A DNA stretch of 64,000 nt from Alcanivorax sp. DSM 26293 (lineage in GTDB: Bacteria > Pseudomonadota > Gammaproteobacteria > Pseudomonadales > Alcanivoracaceae): contig NZ_FNUM01000001.1 in assembly GCF_900107995.1 (NCBI RefSeq), forward strand, positions 197,695 to 261,694, in the 5' to 3' direction. The notes below the pieces were generated by a model. It made no database searches and was not told where the DNA came from. It saw nothing but the letters and a program-made list of their open reading frames with translations. Shown one piece after another: positions 35,980 to 44,309 of the stretch (positions are counted from its first letter, which is position 1; each line of letters opens with the position of its first letter). The translations under genes and the position numbers were made by a program.

Positions 35980-37122
35980 TTAGAATGCCATCTGGGCACG
36001 CAGGGCCACCTGATTGGACTCATCACCAGTGAGGGTATTCTCACCCATCACGTAGTTAAGCATGAAGCGCATGGCAGGGTTGAGGTAGTAATTCACGCCA
36101 ACACTGGTCGTTTCTGCTTCCAGGTCTGTTACATCCTTGTTTTCAATGTAGTCATAACGTGCGGTCAGCTGGACAATGTTGTTGCCTTTAGCAGTGGTAA
36201 AGACACCTTTGCTGGACTTGTACGGCTTCATTTGACCAGTCAGCGTATACGCACCCTGGATGTAGTAGGTTTGAACCTCTTCATCATCACCGGTGGCATT
36301 GCCAAAATCTGCAATGGCATATTCAGCCTGCGCAAACACAGGGCCCGCTGAAATGGCGGCTTCAAGACCAACAGTGTTGACACTTTCGCCTTCTGTGGTC
36401 AGAGCGATCGTCTCGCTGGGACCACGGCGGCCCACATAGTCAGCCTCGGCTTCGAAAGCGGTGGTCATGCTGTTGGCATTTTCCACAGAGTAGGAAGCAC
36501 CCATGTGCACTACCATGTTGTCTTGCATGATCGGTGCAAATGTCGCCCGGGCAGAACCGCCCAGACCCTCGTTACGGTTATCCCCAGCTGACTTGGTATT
36601 GAAACCCGCTACACCCAGGGTGTACTGGTCATCAGAGATCAAATAGCCAACACCTTGCTGGAACTGACGGCCGTTGTAGATACCCGTGGCGGAAGCGTAA
36701 GGACGCTCCATCATCAGAATATCGTTGGAGCTGGTGATTTCTTCCATGCTTCTGTAAGGCTTGAACTGACCAATAGTCAGTTTACCGGGACCGACTTTGG
36801 TGTAGATGTTCATGTCACGGAAACCGGTACCCGTGGTGCCACTTTGACCGGCAAAGTCGTTTTCAAAGACATAGCCCCAGTTATACAGCTTGCCCTTCAG
36901 GGTGATACGGGCACGACGAAACTCAGAAGTACTTGTTGAATCAGTCAGGTCGTTATCAAAAGCATAAGCATCGAAATGAATACGACCACCAACAGAACCC
37001 TCGAAGGAGCCGTCAGAGGATACAATTTTCAGATTGCCGCGCGTAGACGCTTCGTCTGCAATAACCATTGCCGGGCTGGCAACAGCCGCCCCGACCAAAA
37101 CTGCTAACATTTGCTTCTTCAT
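35980..37122 (-). CDS. Outer-membrane porin, OprP/phosphate-selective porin-like
   Basis: A 380-residue porin from the ATG at 37122, with GGGAG upstream; an in-frame TTG at 37137 is less likely. Signal peptide about 1-21 (cleavage near MVIA-DEAS), beta-strands throughout, and a C-terminal Phe (QMAF) as outer-membrane barrels require. EFRRARITLKGKLYNWGYVFENDF matches the Porin_O_P family, trimeric 16-strand anion channels. The ion it passes cannot be told from sequence; phosphate or other oxyanions are typical. Strong terminator downstream. I found no convincing Pho box upstream. Confidence 0.85.
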   Translation of the reverse strand: MKKQMLAVLVGAAVASPAMVIADEASTRGNLKIVSSDGSFEGSVGGRIHFDAYAFDNDLTDSTSTSEFRRARITLKGKLYNWGYVFENDFAGQSGTTGTGFRDMNIYTKVGPGKLTIGQFKPYRSMEEITSSNDILMMERPYASATGIYNGRQFQQGVGYLISDDQYTLGVAGFNTKSAGDNRNEGLGGSARATFAPIMQDNMVVHMGASYSVENANSMTTAFEAEADYVGRRGPSETIALTTEGESVNTVGLEAAISAGPVFAQAEYAIADFGNATGDDEEVQTYYIQGAYTLTGQMKPYKSSKGVFTTAKGNNIVQLTARYDYIENKDVTDLEAETTSVGVNYYLNPAMRFMLNYVMGENTLTGDESNQVALRAQMAF

Positions 37123-37322
37123 TTGGTTCTCCCTCAATCAGGCAATTCAGACGTTTTAAACAGTACTGCTTATCCCTGCGCAAACAGGCTTTGTTACTGC
37201 TTGGTGACGCAGTATGGGGAGTTAGAGTGACGGAAAAGTTGCTCAAATGTGAAGTTTTTATTTCAGCGGGAACTTTTGGGCAGAGAACACAGCAACGCGC
37301 TTTCTATCAAGCCGTTGTAACA

Positions 37323-37485
37323 GTAGGAGTTCCCTTCCAGGGGACGAACCGCGCGTTGCGCGGAAATCGTCGCAGGACGACGAGGAGTACCACGACTCGA
37401 CAGGTTTATCAGCAGGCGATAGGCAAACGCTGCTACTTCTTTTCCTCGCCAAGGCTCGGATTCGCACCCCAAGCGGTGCTCCTAC
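37323..37485. repeat. REP pair (GTAGGAGTTC / GTAGGAGC) between porin and mazG
   Basis: A plus copy GTAGGAGTTCCC-TTCC-AGGGGACGAACC (37323-37350) faces a minus copy (37458-37485) reading GTAGGAGCACC-GCTTGG-GGTGCGAATCC. The TAG of the second copy is the stop codon of mazG, so the repeat overlaps the gene end. The remainder of the 359-bp gap 37123-37481 holds the porin promoter region, without a motif I can defend. Confidence 0.82.
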
Positions 37486-38273
37486 AGCGGCTCCGTAGAC
37501 ATCCTTTTTGCCTGCTGCCAGGCAGCTTCCAGGGCGTCGTCGTCGAGGGTGTCGAGCGGTTCTGGCTGGTCCTGCTCCATTTGCCGGAAGCGGCGTTCGA
37601 ATTTGGCGGTGGCCTTGCGCAGGGCCTGTTCCGGGTCCAGCTTCAGGTGGCGGGACAGGTTGACGAGGGTGAACAGCACATCGCCGAATTCATCCTCGAT
37701 GGCGGTCCGCTCGCCGCTGGCCATGGCCTCATCCAGTTCCGCCAGTTCATGGTCCACCTGGCGGCGTACCGGGGGTGTCTCCGGCCAGTCGAAGCCCACC
37801 TTGGCAGCTTTCTTCTGGACTTTGGCTGCCCGCTGCAGGGCCGGCAGGCCGGCGGGGACGCCATCCAGGGCGCTGTCATGGGCCCGGCCCTTGGCCGCCC
37901 TCTCCTGTTGCTTGATGGCCTCCCAGTTGACCTTCACGGCGGTTTCGTCGGCGGCGTCCGACTCGCCGAACACATGGGGGTGACGGCGCACCATCTTGTC
38001 GCACAGCACCTGAACCACCTGATTGAAATCGAACAGGCCCTTTTCCCGAGCTATCTGGGAATGAAACACCACCTGCAACAACAAATCCCCCAGCTCTTCC
38101 TTCAACTCCGGGTAATCCCGCTGGGCAATGGCCTCCGCCACCTCGAAGGCTTCCTCGATGGTATAGGGGGCGATGGAATCGAAATCCTGCTTCACATCCC
38201 AGGGGCAGCCGGACTCCGGGTCGCGCAGGCGGGACATGATGGATAGCAATCGGTCTATGGAGTGCTTTGGCAT
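37482..38273 (-). CDS. mazG: Nucleoside triphosphate pyrophosphohydrolase MazG
   Basis: A 263-residue protein with two tandem MazG domains. The N-terminal one shows CPWDVKQDFDSIAPYTIEEAFEVAEAI and the metal site KEELGDLLLQVVFH (about 55-70); the C-terminal one shows VDHELAELDEAM and EDEFGDVLFTLVNLSRHL. It hydrolyses abnormal NTPs and (p)ppGpp-linked pools to NMP and PPi. Next to relA, as in Pseudomonas and E. coli. The last codons (MSTEPL-stop) lie inside a REP-type repeat also found at 47.26 kb. Confidence 0.96.
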   Translation of the reverse strand: MPKHSIDRLLSIMSRLRDPESGCPWDVKQDFDSIAPYTIEEAFEVAEAIAQRDYPELKEELGDLLLQVVFHSQIAREKGLFDFNQVVQVLCDKMVRRHPHVFGESDAADETAVKVNWEAIKQQERAAKGRAHDSALDGVPAGLPALQRAAKVQKKAAKVGFDWPETPPVRRQVDHELAELDEAMASGERTAIEDEFGDVLFTLVNLSRHLKLDPEQALRKATAKFERRFRQMEQDQPEPLDTLDDDALEAAWQQAKRMSTEPL

Positions 38274-38330
38274 GCTTTCCCCTGATTCGTAGCGGCCATG
38301 CTTGTGATCAACGTGAGGGATTAAGTCGGC

Positions 38331-38428
38331 AGTTGATAGTGGACAGTTGACAGCTAAACCCCCGAAACCCTATCACGTGGCCGCTGGTTTTTAGCTGTCA
38401 ACTTTTAACTGTCCACTGTCAACTATCA
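38331..38428. repeat. Inverted heptad-repeat pair between mazG and relA (AGTTGAC family)
   Basis: Arm 1 (38331-38356) is AGTTGAT, AGTGGAC, AGTTGAC, AGCTA. Arm 2 (38392-38428) is its complement with one extra heptad (AGTTAAA). Arm 2 includes the TGA stop codon of relA. The 35-bp spacer has no strong hairpin. Confidence 0.92.
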
Positions 38429-40663
38429 TTTCTTATACCGCCGCACCTCAAGCACGCCCTTCAACTGGTCCATCTTGGCCAGCACCTTGCCCAGGTTGCC
38501 GAGGGTGGCGATTTCCAGGGTGAGGAGCATGGTGGCGGTGTTGTCGTCCTGGTGGGACTGGGTGTGAACGGCGGTGACGTTGACCTTTTCGTTGGCCAGT
38601 ACCGCGATCACGTCCTTGAGCAATCCCTGACGGTCCCAGGCGCGCAGGAAGATATCCACCGGGTAGGTGATGCGGTCGGCTTCCCCCCAGGTGACTTCGA
38701 TCACCCGGTTGGGGTCGTCGCCCTGCATGGCCAGCAGTTTTTCGCAGTCGGCCCGGTGCACCGTGACACCGCGGCCGTGGGTAATGAACCCCATCACCGG
38801 GTCGCCGGGAACCGGCTGGCAGCAACCGGCCATGTGGGTCAGCAGGTTGCCCACGCCCTGAATGGTCACATCGCCGGATTTCGAGGCCTTGGGCTTGGAG
38901 AGCACCAGGTCCAGCTCCCGCTGGCTGTCGTCCGGCTGCAGGGACTGGACCTGGTTGACCACATGCCCCGGGCGCAGGTCACCAGCCCCCAGGGCCGCCA
39001 GCACATCGTCGCCGGTCTTCAGATTCAGGTGCGGTGCCAGGGTATCCAGGTCCACCTTTTCCAGGGCCAGGCGGGACATCTCCTTTTCGAGCATGGCCTT
39101 GCCCTGAGTGATGTGCACGTCACGATCCTGGCGCTTGAACCACTGGTGGATGCGCGCCCGCGCCGAAGAGGTGGCCACATAGCCCAGTGACGGCGTCAAC
39201 CAGTCGCGGCTGGGGCCGCCCTCCTTGGCAGTGAGGATGGTGACCTGCTCGCCGGTGTTGAGGGTGTAGTTGAGCGGCACGATGTGGCCGTTGATCTTGG
39301 CTCCCCGGCAGCGGTGCCCCACTTCGGTATGGATGTGATAGGCAAAGTCCACCGGGGTGGCGCCGGCCTCCAGGTCCACCACGTGGCCATCCGGGGTGAA
39401 CACATAGACCCGGTCGCTGACCAGGCCATGGCGCAGCTCGTCCACCATGGTGTCCGGGCTGTCCTCGCCCAGCTCCTCATGCCATTCGAGTACCTGGCGT
39501 AGCCAGGCAATCCGCTGTTCGTAGTCGCTGACACCGCTCTTGCCCTTCTTGGCGCCTTCCTTGTAACGCCAGTGGGCACAGACGCCCAACTCCGCCTCTT
39601 CGTGCATGGTGAAGGTACGGATCTGAACTTCCAGCATCTTGCGTTCCGGGCCCACCACCGCCGTGTGCAGGCTCTGGTAGCCGTTGGCCTTGGGGCTGGC
39701 GATATAGTCGTCGAATTCCTTGGGCACGTGTTGCCACAGGGAATGGACGATGCCCAGGGTGGCGTAGCAGTCGCGCAGCTCCGGCACCAGTACCCGCACG
39801 GCGCGCACGTCATAGACTTCGCCGAATTCCAGATGCTTTTTCTGCATCTTCCGCCAGATGCTGTAGATATGCTTGGCCCGGCCGTGGACTTCGGCGCCGT
39901 GGATGCCGTTTTTCTCCAGGTAGCCACGCAGTTGCTCCAACACATTGTCGATGTACTGTTCCCGGTCCAGGCGTTTTTCATCCAGCAGCTTGGCGATCTT
40001 CTTGTAGGCGCCGGGTTGCAGATAGCGGAAGGACAGGTCCTCCAGCTCCCACTTGAGCTGCCCGACCCCGAGTCGATGGGCCAGGGGCGCATAGATATCG
40101 AAGATTTCCTGGGCCACCTTGCGCTGACGCTCGGGCTCGGATTCCTTCACGGCGCGGATGATCACGGTCCGCTCGGCCAGCTTCACCAGGGCCACGCGCA
40201 CGTCGTCGACCATGGCCACCAGCATTTTGCGCATGTTGTCGAGCTGGCCGTCCTGCTGGCCGAGCACGGCCTTGCGGGTAGGGTTCAGGTTGGTGCTGAT
40301 GGCCGCCATGCGCAGCACGCCTTCGATCAGGCGGGCCACGTCCGGGCCGAATTCCTTTTCCACTTCCGGCAGGGACATCTGCCCTTCGCGCACGGAGCGG
40401 TAAAGGATGGCTGCGGGCAGCACATCGGTGTCGGTGCCCAGATCCACCAGCACTTCGGCCATTTCCAGGCCGATATCCAGGCAGCCCTTACCGTAAGGCC
40501 AGTGGCGACCGGCCGCTTCCCCGGCCATCTGACACTGTTCCGCCCGCTCACAGGCCTGCTCCAGTGCCTCGCCGTTGCGTACCGGGGCCCGGGTGTCCAG
40601 GTTCGCCAGCCAGTCACGCCAGTGACCGGTGGTGCCTTCTGTGGGACGGCGTACCGTTACCAT
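38426..40663 (-). CDS. relA: GTP pyrophosphokinase RelA
   Basis: 745 residues from the ATG at 40663 (AAGGA RBS; N-terminus MVTVRR as in RelA proteins). The frame opens further upstream at 40738 without a good RBS. Domains: degenerate HD pseudo-hydrolase (about 30-190), ppGpp synthetase with FDDYIASPKANGYQSLHTAVVG near 300-322, TGS (VYVFTPDGHVVDLEAGATPVDFAYHIHTEVG near 410-440), a Zn-finger-like region GCCQPVPGDPVMGFITHGRG near 625-650, and a C-terminal ACT domain. It makes (p)ppGpp on stalled ribosomes. HD residues needed for hydrolysis are absent, so it is RelA rather than SpoT. Confidence 0.97.
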   Translation of the reverse strand: MVTVRRPTEGTTGHWRDWLANLDTRAPVRNGEALEQACERAEQCQMAGEAAGRHWPYGKGCLDIGLEMAEVLVDLGTDTDVLPAAILYRSVREGQMSLPEVEKEFGPDVARLIEGVLRMAAISTNLNPTRKAVLGQQDGQLDNMRKMLVAMVDDVRVALVKLAERTVIIRAVKESEPERQRKVAQEIFDIYAPLAHRLGVGQLKWELEDLSFRYLQPGAYKKIAKLLDEKRLDREQYIDNVLEQLRGYLEKNGIHGAEVHGRAKHIYSIWRKMQKKHLEFGEVYDVRAVRVLVPELRDCYATLGIVHSLWQHVPKEFDDYIASPKANGYQSLHTAVVGPERKMLEVQIRTFTMHEEAELGVCAHWRYKEGAKKGKSGVSDYEQRIAWLRQVLEWHEELGEDSPDTMVDELRHGLVSDRVYVFTPDGHVVDLEAGATPVDFAYHIHTEVGHRCRGAKINGHIVPLNYTLNTGEQVTILTAKEGGPSRDWLTPSLGYVATSSARARIHQWFKRQDRDVHITQGKAMLEKEMSRLALEKVDLDTLAPHLNLKTGDDVLAALGAGDLRPGHVVNQVQSLQPDDSQRELDLVLSKPKASKSGDVTIQGVGNLLTHMAGCCQPVPGDPVMGFITHGRGVTVHRADCEKLLAMQGDDPNRVIEVTWGEADRITYPVDIFLRAWDRQGLLKDVIAVLANEKVNVTAVHTQSHQDDNTATMLLTLEIATLGNLGKVLAKMDQLKGVLEVRRYKK

Positions 40664-40747
40664 GTGCTTTCCTTCTGGTTTAGGTGGCGAGCCAAGGCTG
40701 AAGCCACCCTCGTTGGCGCCTGAAGAGTCTGGCGTCAACGGCTCACA

Positions 40748-42088
40748 TCATTTCTTTTCGAACACCGCGATGGATTCCACGTGGGTGGTGTGGGGGAACA
40801 TGTCCATCACCCCCGCCGCTTTAAGACGGTATCCCAGGGCGGTGAGTTCCCCGGCATCGCGGGCCAGGGTGGCCGGGTTGCAGGACACATAGACGATCCG
40901 CTTTGCACCAAACCGGGGCATCAATTTCACCATCTCCAGCGCGCCGGTGCGCGGTGGGTCAATCAGGATACGATCATATTTGCGATTGGCCCAGCTCTGC
41001 CCGGCCACATCCTGACTCAGATCCCAGGCGTGGAATTCCAGGTTTTCCAGGCCATTGCGGCGGGCATTCTCGTAGCCGCGCTCCACCATGGCCTTGCTGA
41101 CTTCCACCCCGACCACCTTGCCGGCCCGCTTTGCGGCCGGAATGGTGAAATTGCCCAGGCCACAAAACAGGTCGAGCACGGTGTCATCGGGGGAGATATC
41201 CAGCAAATCCAGTGCCAAGGGCACCATCTTGCGGTTGATCTCCGCGTTGACCTGGGTGAAGTCCGTGGGGTGAAAGGCCAGCTCCACATCGGCGGAGGGG
41301 TGGCGGTAGTACAGGCGCTCCTCGTTCTCCGCCCCGGTGAGGGCCGGCCAGATGCGGTGCACGGTGCTTTCGTTGCCCGGTTGCAGGTACAGGTGCCAGC
41401 CCAGCGGCTGACAGAAATCCAGGAAGGCCTGCTGGTCTTCATCGGGCAGCGGGTCCAGATGGCGGATGATCAGCGCCACATCCTCATCGCCGGCGGCCAG
41501 TTCGATCTGCGGGATGCGGCTGCGACTCTTGAGGCCGTGCATCAGGGTACGCAGATCGGAGAGGCGATGGCCCACGGACGGAATCAGCACTTCGCACTGC
41601 TGCAGCTGGGCGATGAAACTGTTGCGCTTTTCCCGGAAGCCCACCAGGGTTTCGTCCTTGGCTTCCACATATTTCACGCCCATGCGGGCCTTGCTGCGAT
41701 AGCCGGTGACCGGGCCACTGAGTGGCGGCAGCCATTCCTTCGGCGCCAGACCCCCAAAGTGCTGGAGCTGCTCACGCAGTACCGCTTCCTTGCGGGCGAT
41801 CTGCACGTCCGGGTTCATGTGTTGCAGGCTGCAGCCGCCGCACAGGGTGCTGTGCTGGCAAGGGGGCTCCACCCGATCCGGGGAGGCACGCACGATCTCC
41901 ACCGCCTTGCCCTCGTCGAACTTGCGGCGCATGTAGGTGAACTTGAACATCACCTCTTCGCCGGGCAGGGCGTTGTCGATAAAGGTGGTCTTGCCATCAC
42001 GACGGGCAATGCCGCGGCCGTCGTGGCTGAGCGATTCAATGCTGGCGGGCTCCGGGGTTTCCGGTAACTGCTTGCGTTTTCGGGCCAT
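40748..42088 (-). CDS. rlmD: 23S rRNA (uracil(1939)-C(5))-methyltransferase RlmD
   Basis: 446 residues: an N-terminal TRAM RNA-binding domain (about 14-72), an Fe-S cluster in PCQHSTLCGGCSLQH (about 76-90) and a SAM methyltransferase domain (DLFCGLGNFTIPAAK near 300, ILIDPPRTGAL near 375, catalytic Cys in VSCNPATLARD near 402). It methylates U1939 of 23S rRNA. Conserved neighbour of relA and cysM. Confidence 0.96.
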   Translation of the reverse strand: MARKRKQLPETPEPASIESLSHDGRGIARRDGKTTFIDNALPGEEVMFKFTYMRRKFDEGKAVEIVRASPDRVEPPCQHSTLCGGCSLQHMNPDVQIARKEAVLREQLQHFGGLAPKEWLPPLSGPVTGYRSKARMGVKYVEAKDETLVGFREKRNSFIAQLQQCEVLIPSVGHRLSDLRTLMHGLKSRSRIPQIELAAGDEDVALIIRHLDPLPDEDQQAFLDFCQPLGWHLYLQPGNESTVHRIWPALTGAENEERLYYRHPSADVELAFHPTDFTQVNAEINRKMVPLALDLLDISPDDTVLDLFCGLGNFTIPAAKRAGKVVGVEVSKAMVERGYENARRNGLENLEFHAWDLSQDVAGQSWANRKYDRILIDPPRTGALEMVKLMPRFGAKRIVYVSCNPATLARDAGELTALGYRLKAAGVMDMFPHTTHVESIAVFEKK

Positions 42089-42100
42089 AATTCCAAATCA

Positions 42101-42263
42101 TAGTTGACAGTTGATAGTGGACAGTTGACAGCTACGCGATAGAAGTTTCAGTGACAGAAATGCCAGGGGCCGCGCGGAAAGTCTGAACGCGGCCTCTTGC
42201 CATCCAGATCCAACCCGCGTTGCCCGCGACGCTGTCAACTGTTAACTATCAACTGTCAACTGA
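42101..42263. repeat. Inverted heptad-repeat element with GC hairpin core (AGTTGAC family)
   Basis: Arm 1 42101-42133 and arm 2 42231-42263 are inverted. Between them 42166-42200 forms a GC stem (GGGGCCGCG... CGCGGCCTC). Arm 2 encodes the last residues (SVDS) and the TGA stop of the exonuclease gene. Confidence 0.92.
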
Positions 42264-43028
42264 TGTCCAGGCTTCCAGGAAGCCCAGAAAGTGCGGATGG
42301 CCTTCGGCTTTCAGGTAGTCCTGCAACAGGGTCAATTCCTGTTCGTAGCCGGTGGGGTCCAGCTCGCCGCGCATCAGCTGGAAGCGCAGGTAGACCAGCC
42401 AGGTGTTGAGCACATCGGTCTCGCAGTAATCACGAATACCCTTGAGGTTGCCTTCCTGGAAGGCGTCGAACACCTTGCCGCCGCTCATGCCCATCTTGCC
42501 GGGGAAGCCCAGCAAGGTGGCGATCTGGTCCAGCGGGGCGTTGGCCCGGGCGTTGAACAGGGCCAGCTGGTCCATCAGGTCCAGGTGGCGCTGGTGGTAA
42601 CGGCTCAGGTAATTGTTCCATTTGAAGCTGGAGTCTTCGTTACCGGTTTCCCAGTAACGGCGGGCCTGCACACCATGCTTGAGGGCACGGTAATGCAGCA
42701 CCGGCAGATCGAAGCCACCACCGTTCCAGCTCACCAGATTCGGGGTAAAGCGGTCGATACCGTCGTAGAAGCGCTCGATCAGCTCTTTCTCACTACTGTC
42801 CTCGTCCCCCAGGGACCAGACCTTGATGCCCTGGGTGGAGCGCAGCACCACAGAGATGGCAACGATGCGATGCAAATGCAGGCGCAGGAATTCGGTGCCG
42901 TTTTCCTGGCGGCGCAGATTCAACAGGGCACTGGCGGTGTCCTTGTCACTGAGGCCATCCAGATCGTAAATGCGGCGTCCGCCGTCCAGATCGGGGATGG
43001 TTTCGATGTCGAATACCAGTACGTTCAT
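42249..43028 (-). CDS. 3'-5' exonuclease, PolB-related (DNA_pol_B_exo2 family)
   Basis: 259 residues with DEDDy exonuclease motifs: VLVFDIETIPD (Exo I, N-terminus), SWNGGGFDLPVLHYRAL near 100 (Exo II) and YCETDVLNTWLVYL near 198 (Exo III). It is a stand-alone predicted 3'-5' exonuclease of unknown pathway, found next to cysM in several gammaproteobacteria. The C-terminal four residues are encoded by the adjacent heptad repeat. Confidence 0.9.
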   Translation of the reverse strand: MNVLVFDIETIPDLDGGRRIYDLDGLSDKDTASALLNLRRQENGTEFLRLHLHRIVAISVVLRSTQGIKVWSLGDEDSSEKELIERFYDGIDRFTPNLVSWNGGGFDLPVLHYRALKHGVQARRYWETGNEDSSFKWNNYLSRYHQRHLDLMDQLALFNARANAPLDQIATLLGFPGKMGMSGGKVFDAFQEGNLKGIRDYCETDVLNTWLVYLRFQLMRGELDPTGYEQELTLLQDYLKAEGHPHFLGFLEAWTSVDS

Positions 43029-43078
43029 TCAGCTCTCCAAAATGGCAAGGGCCCGCTTTAGGTGGCGGGCATCCAGCG

Positions 43079-43984
43079 TCAGGCTTGTTGCTGGAACACC
43101 CCGGTGGACAGGTAACGGTCGCCACGGTCGCAGATGATGGCCACGATGACGGCGTTCTCCAGTTCTTCGCTCAGGCGCAAGGCCCCGGCCACGGCACCGC
43201 CGGAGGAGACACCACAGCTGATACCCTCTTCCCGGGCCAGCCGGCGCATGGTGTGCTCGGCCAGGGCCTGATCCATGTCGATGACCCGGTCCACCCGGGA
43301 ATCATCGTAGATGGACGGCAGGTACTCCTTCGGCCAGCGACGGATGCCGGGAATGGAAGAGCCTTCGGTGGGTTGCAGACCGATGATCTGGATCGCCGGG
43401 TTCTGTTCCTTCAGGAACATGCTGCAGCCCATGATGGTGCCGGTGGTGCCCATGGAACTGACAAAATGGGTAACGCCACCCTGGGTATCGCGCCAGATTT
43501 CCGGGCCGGTGCTTTCGTAATGGGCCATGGGATTGTCCGGGTTGGCGAACTGGTCCAGCACCCTGCCCTCACCCCGGGCCTGCATGGCCTGGGCCAGATC
43601 TCGGGCGCCTTCCATGCCTTCTTCCTTGCTCACGGAAATCAGCTCGGCGCCGTAGGCAGCCATGGCGTCGCGGCGTTCCTGGCTCTGGTTGGCGGGCATG
43701 ATCAGTTTCATGCGGTAGCCGCGCATGGCAGCGGCCATGGCCAGGGCAATGCCGGTGTTACCACTGGTGGCTTCGATCAGGGTATCGCCGGGCTTGATCT
43801 CTCCGCGAGCCTCGGCCTTCATGATCATATTCAGGGCCGGGCGATCTTTCACCGAGCCTGCCGGATTGTTGCCTTCCAGCTTCACCAGAATGGTATTGGT
43901 GGTGTCGCCCGGCATCCGCTGCAGGCGAACCAGGGGCGTATTGCCCACGGTCTGTTCGATGGTTTTATGGTTCATGGCGCGCAT
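43079..43984 (-). CDS. cysM: Cysteine synthase B (O-acetylserine/thiosulfate sulfhydrylase) CysM
   Basis: About 301 residues. The frame extends to 44113 but the upstream part runs through a repeat. ATG at 43984 has AGG 7 bp upstream; ATG at 43975 (MNHKTIEQTVGNTPL) is the other candidate. The PLP lysine is in GNNPAGSVKDRPALNM near 45, the substrate loop TSGNTGIALAMAA near 75. The PLP phosphate loop SSMGTTGTIMG near 180 and SGGAVAGAL near 265 complete the set. It makes cysteine or S-sulfocysteine from O-acetylserine. Confidence 0.95.
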   Translation of the reverse strand: MRAMNHKTIEQTVGNTPLVRLQRMPGDTTNTILVKLEGNNPAGSVKDRPALNMIMKAEARGEIKPGDTLIEATSGNTGIALAMAAAMRGYRMKLIMPANQSQERRDAMAAYGAELISVSKEEGMEGARDLAQAMQARGEGRVLDQFANPDNPMAHYESTGPEIWRDTQGGVTHFVSSMGTTGTIMGCSMFLKEQNPAIQIIGLQPTEGSSIPGIRRWPKEYLPSIYDDSRVDRVIDMDQALAEHTMRRLAREEGISCGVSSGGAVAGALRLSEELENAVIVAIICDRGDRYLSTGVFQQQA

Positions 43985-44031
43985 TGTACCTAAAAGCTGG
44001 CACGGGGGAGACTCCCCAAAGGTGATCACTA

Positions 44032-44110
44032 CAGGAGCGAGGTACGAGGAGCGAGTTACGAAAAGCAAAACCGGTTTTATGCCTTTCGCTCCCCGTAACT
44101 CGTACCTCGA
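44032..44110. repeat. Inverted heptad-repeat pair between cysM and gacS (ACGAG family)
   Basis: Arm 1 44032-44066 reads as 7-bp units (AGGTACG, AGGAGCG, AGTTACG); arm 2 (44084-44110) is the inverse. The element fills the part of the 325-bp divergent gap 43985-44309 nearest cysM; 44111-44309 shows no repeat and should hold the gacS promoter. Confidence 0.85.
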
Positions 44111-44309
44111 CACTCTATTCCATAGCCATACACGACTGATGCCAGCGAAAAAGCGGCTCTGATACCGATGAGTCCAACAACAACAGGCGTTTTCTCCGTG
44201 TCCTCTGTGGCCTCAGCGGTGAAACAGGGTTCGGCAAAATGGCCGGGTTCGTGGCAGTGACCGGCATCTCGGGCATAATGGGCGAAAACAACAGCAACGA
44301 CGGGGATTC

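Noticed and set aside
37123-37262. Pho box upstream of the OprP-like porin
   Set aside because: Only partial matches to the CTGTCAT-type half sites were seen, with wrong spacing.
38426-40738. RelA start at 40738
   Set aside because: The added 25 residues lack an RBS and do not resemble RelA; ATG 40663 has a strong RBS and the MVTVR start.
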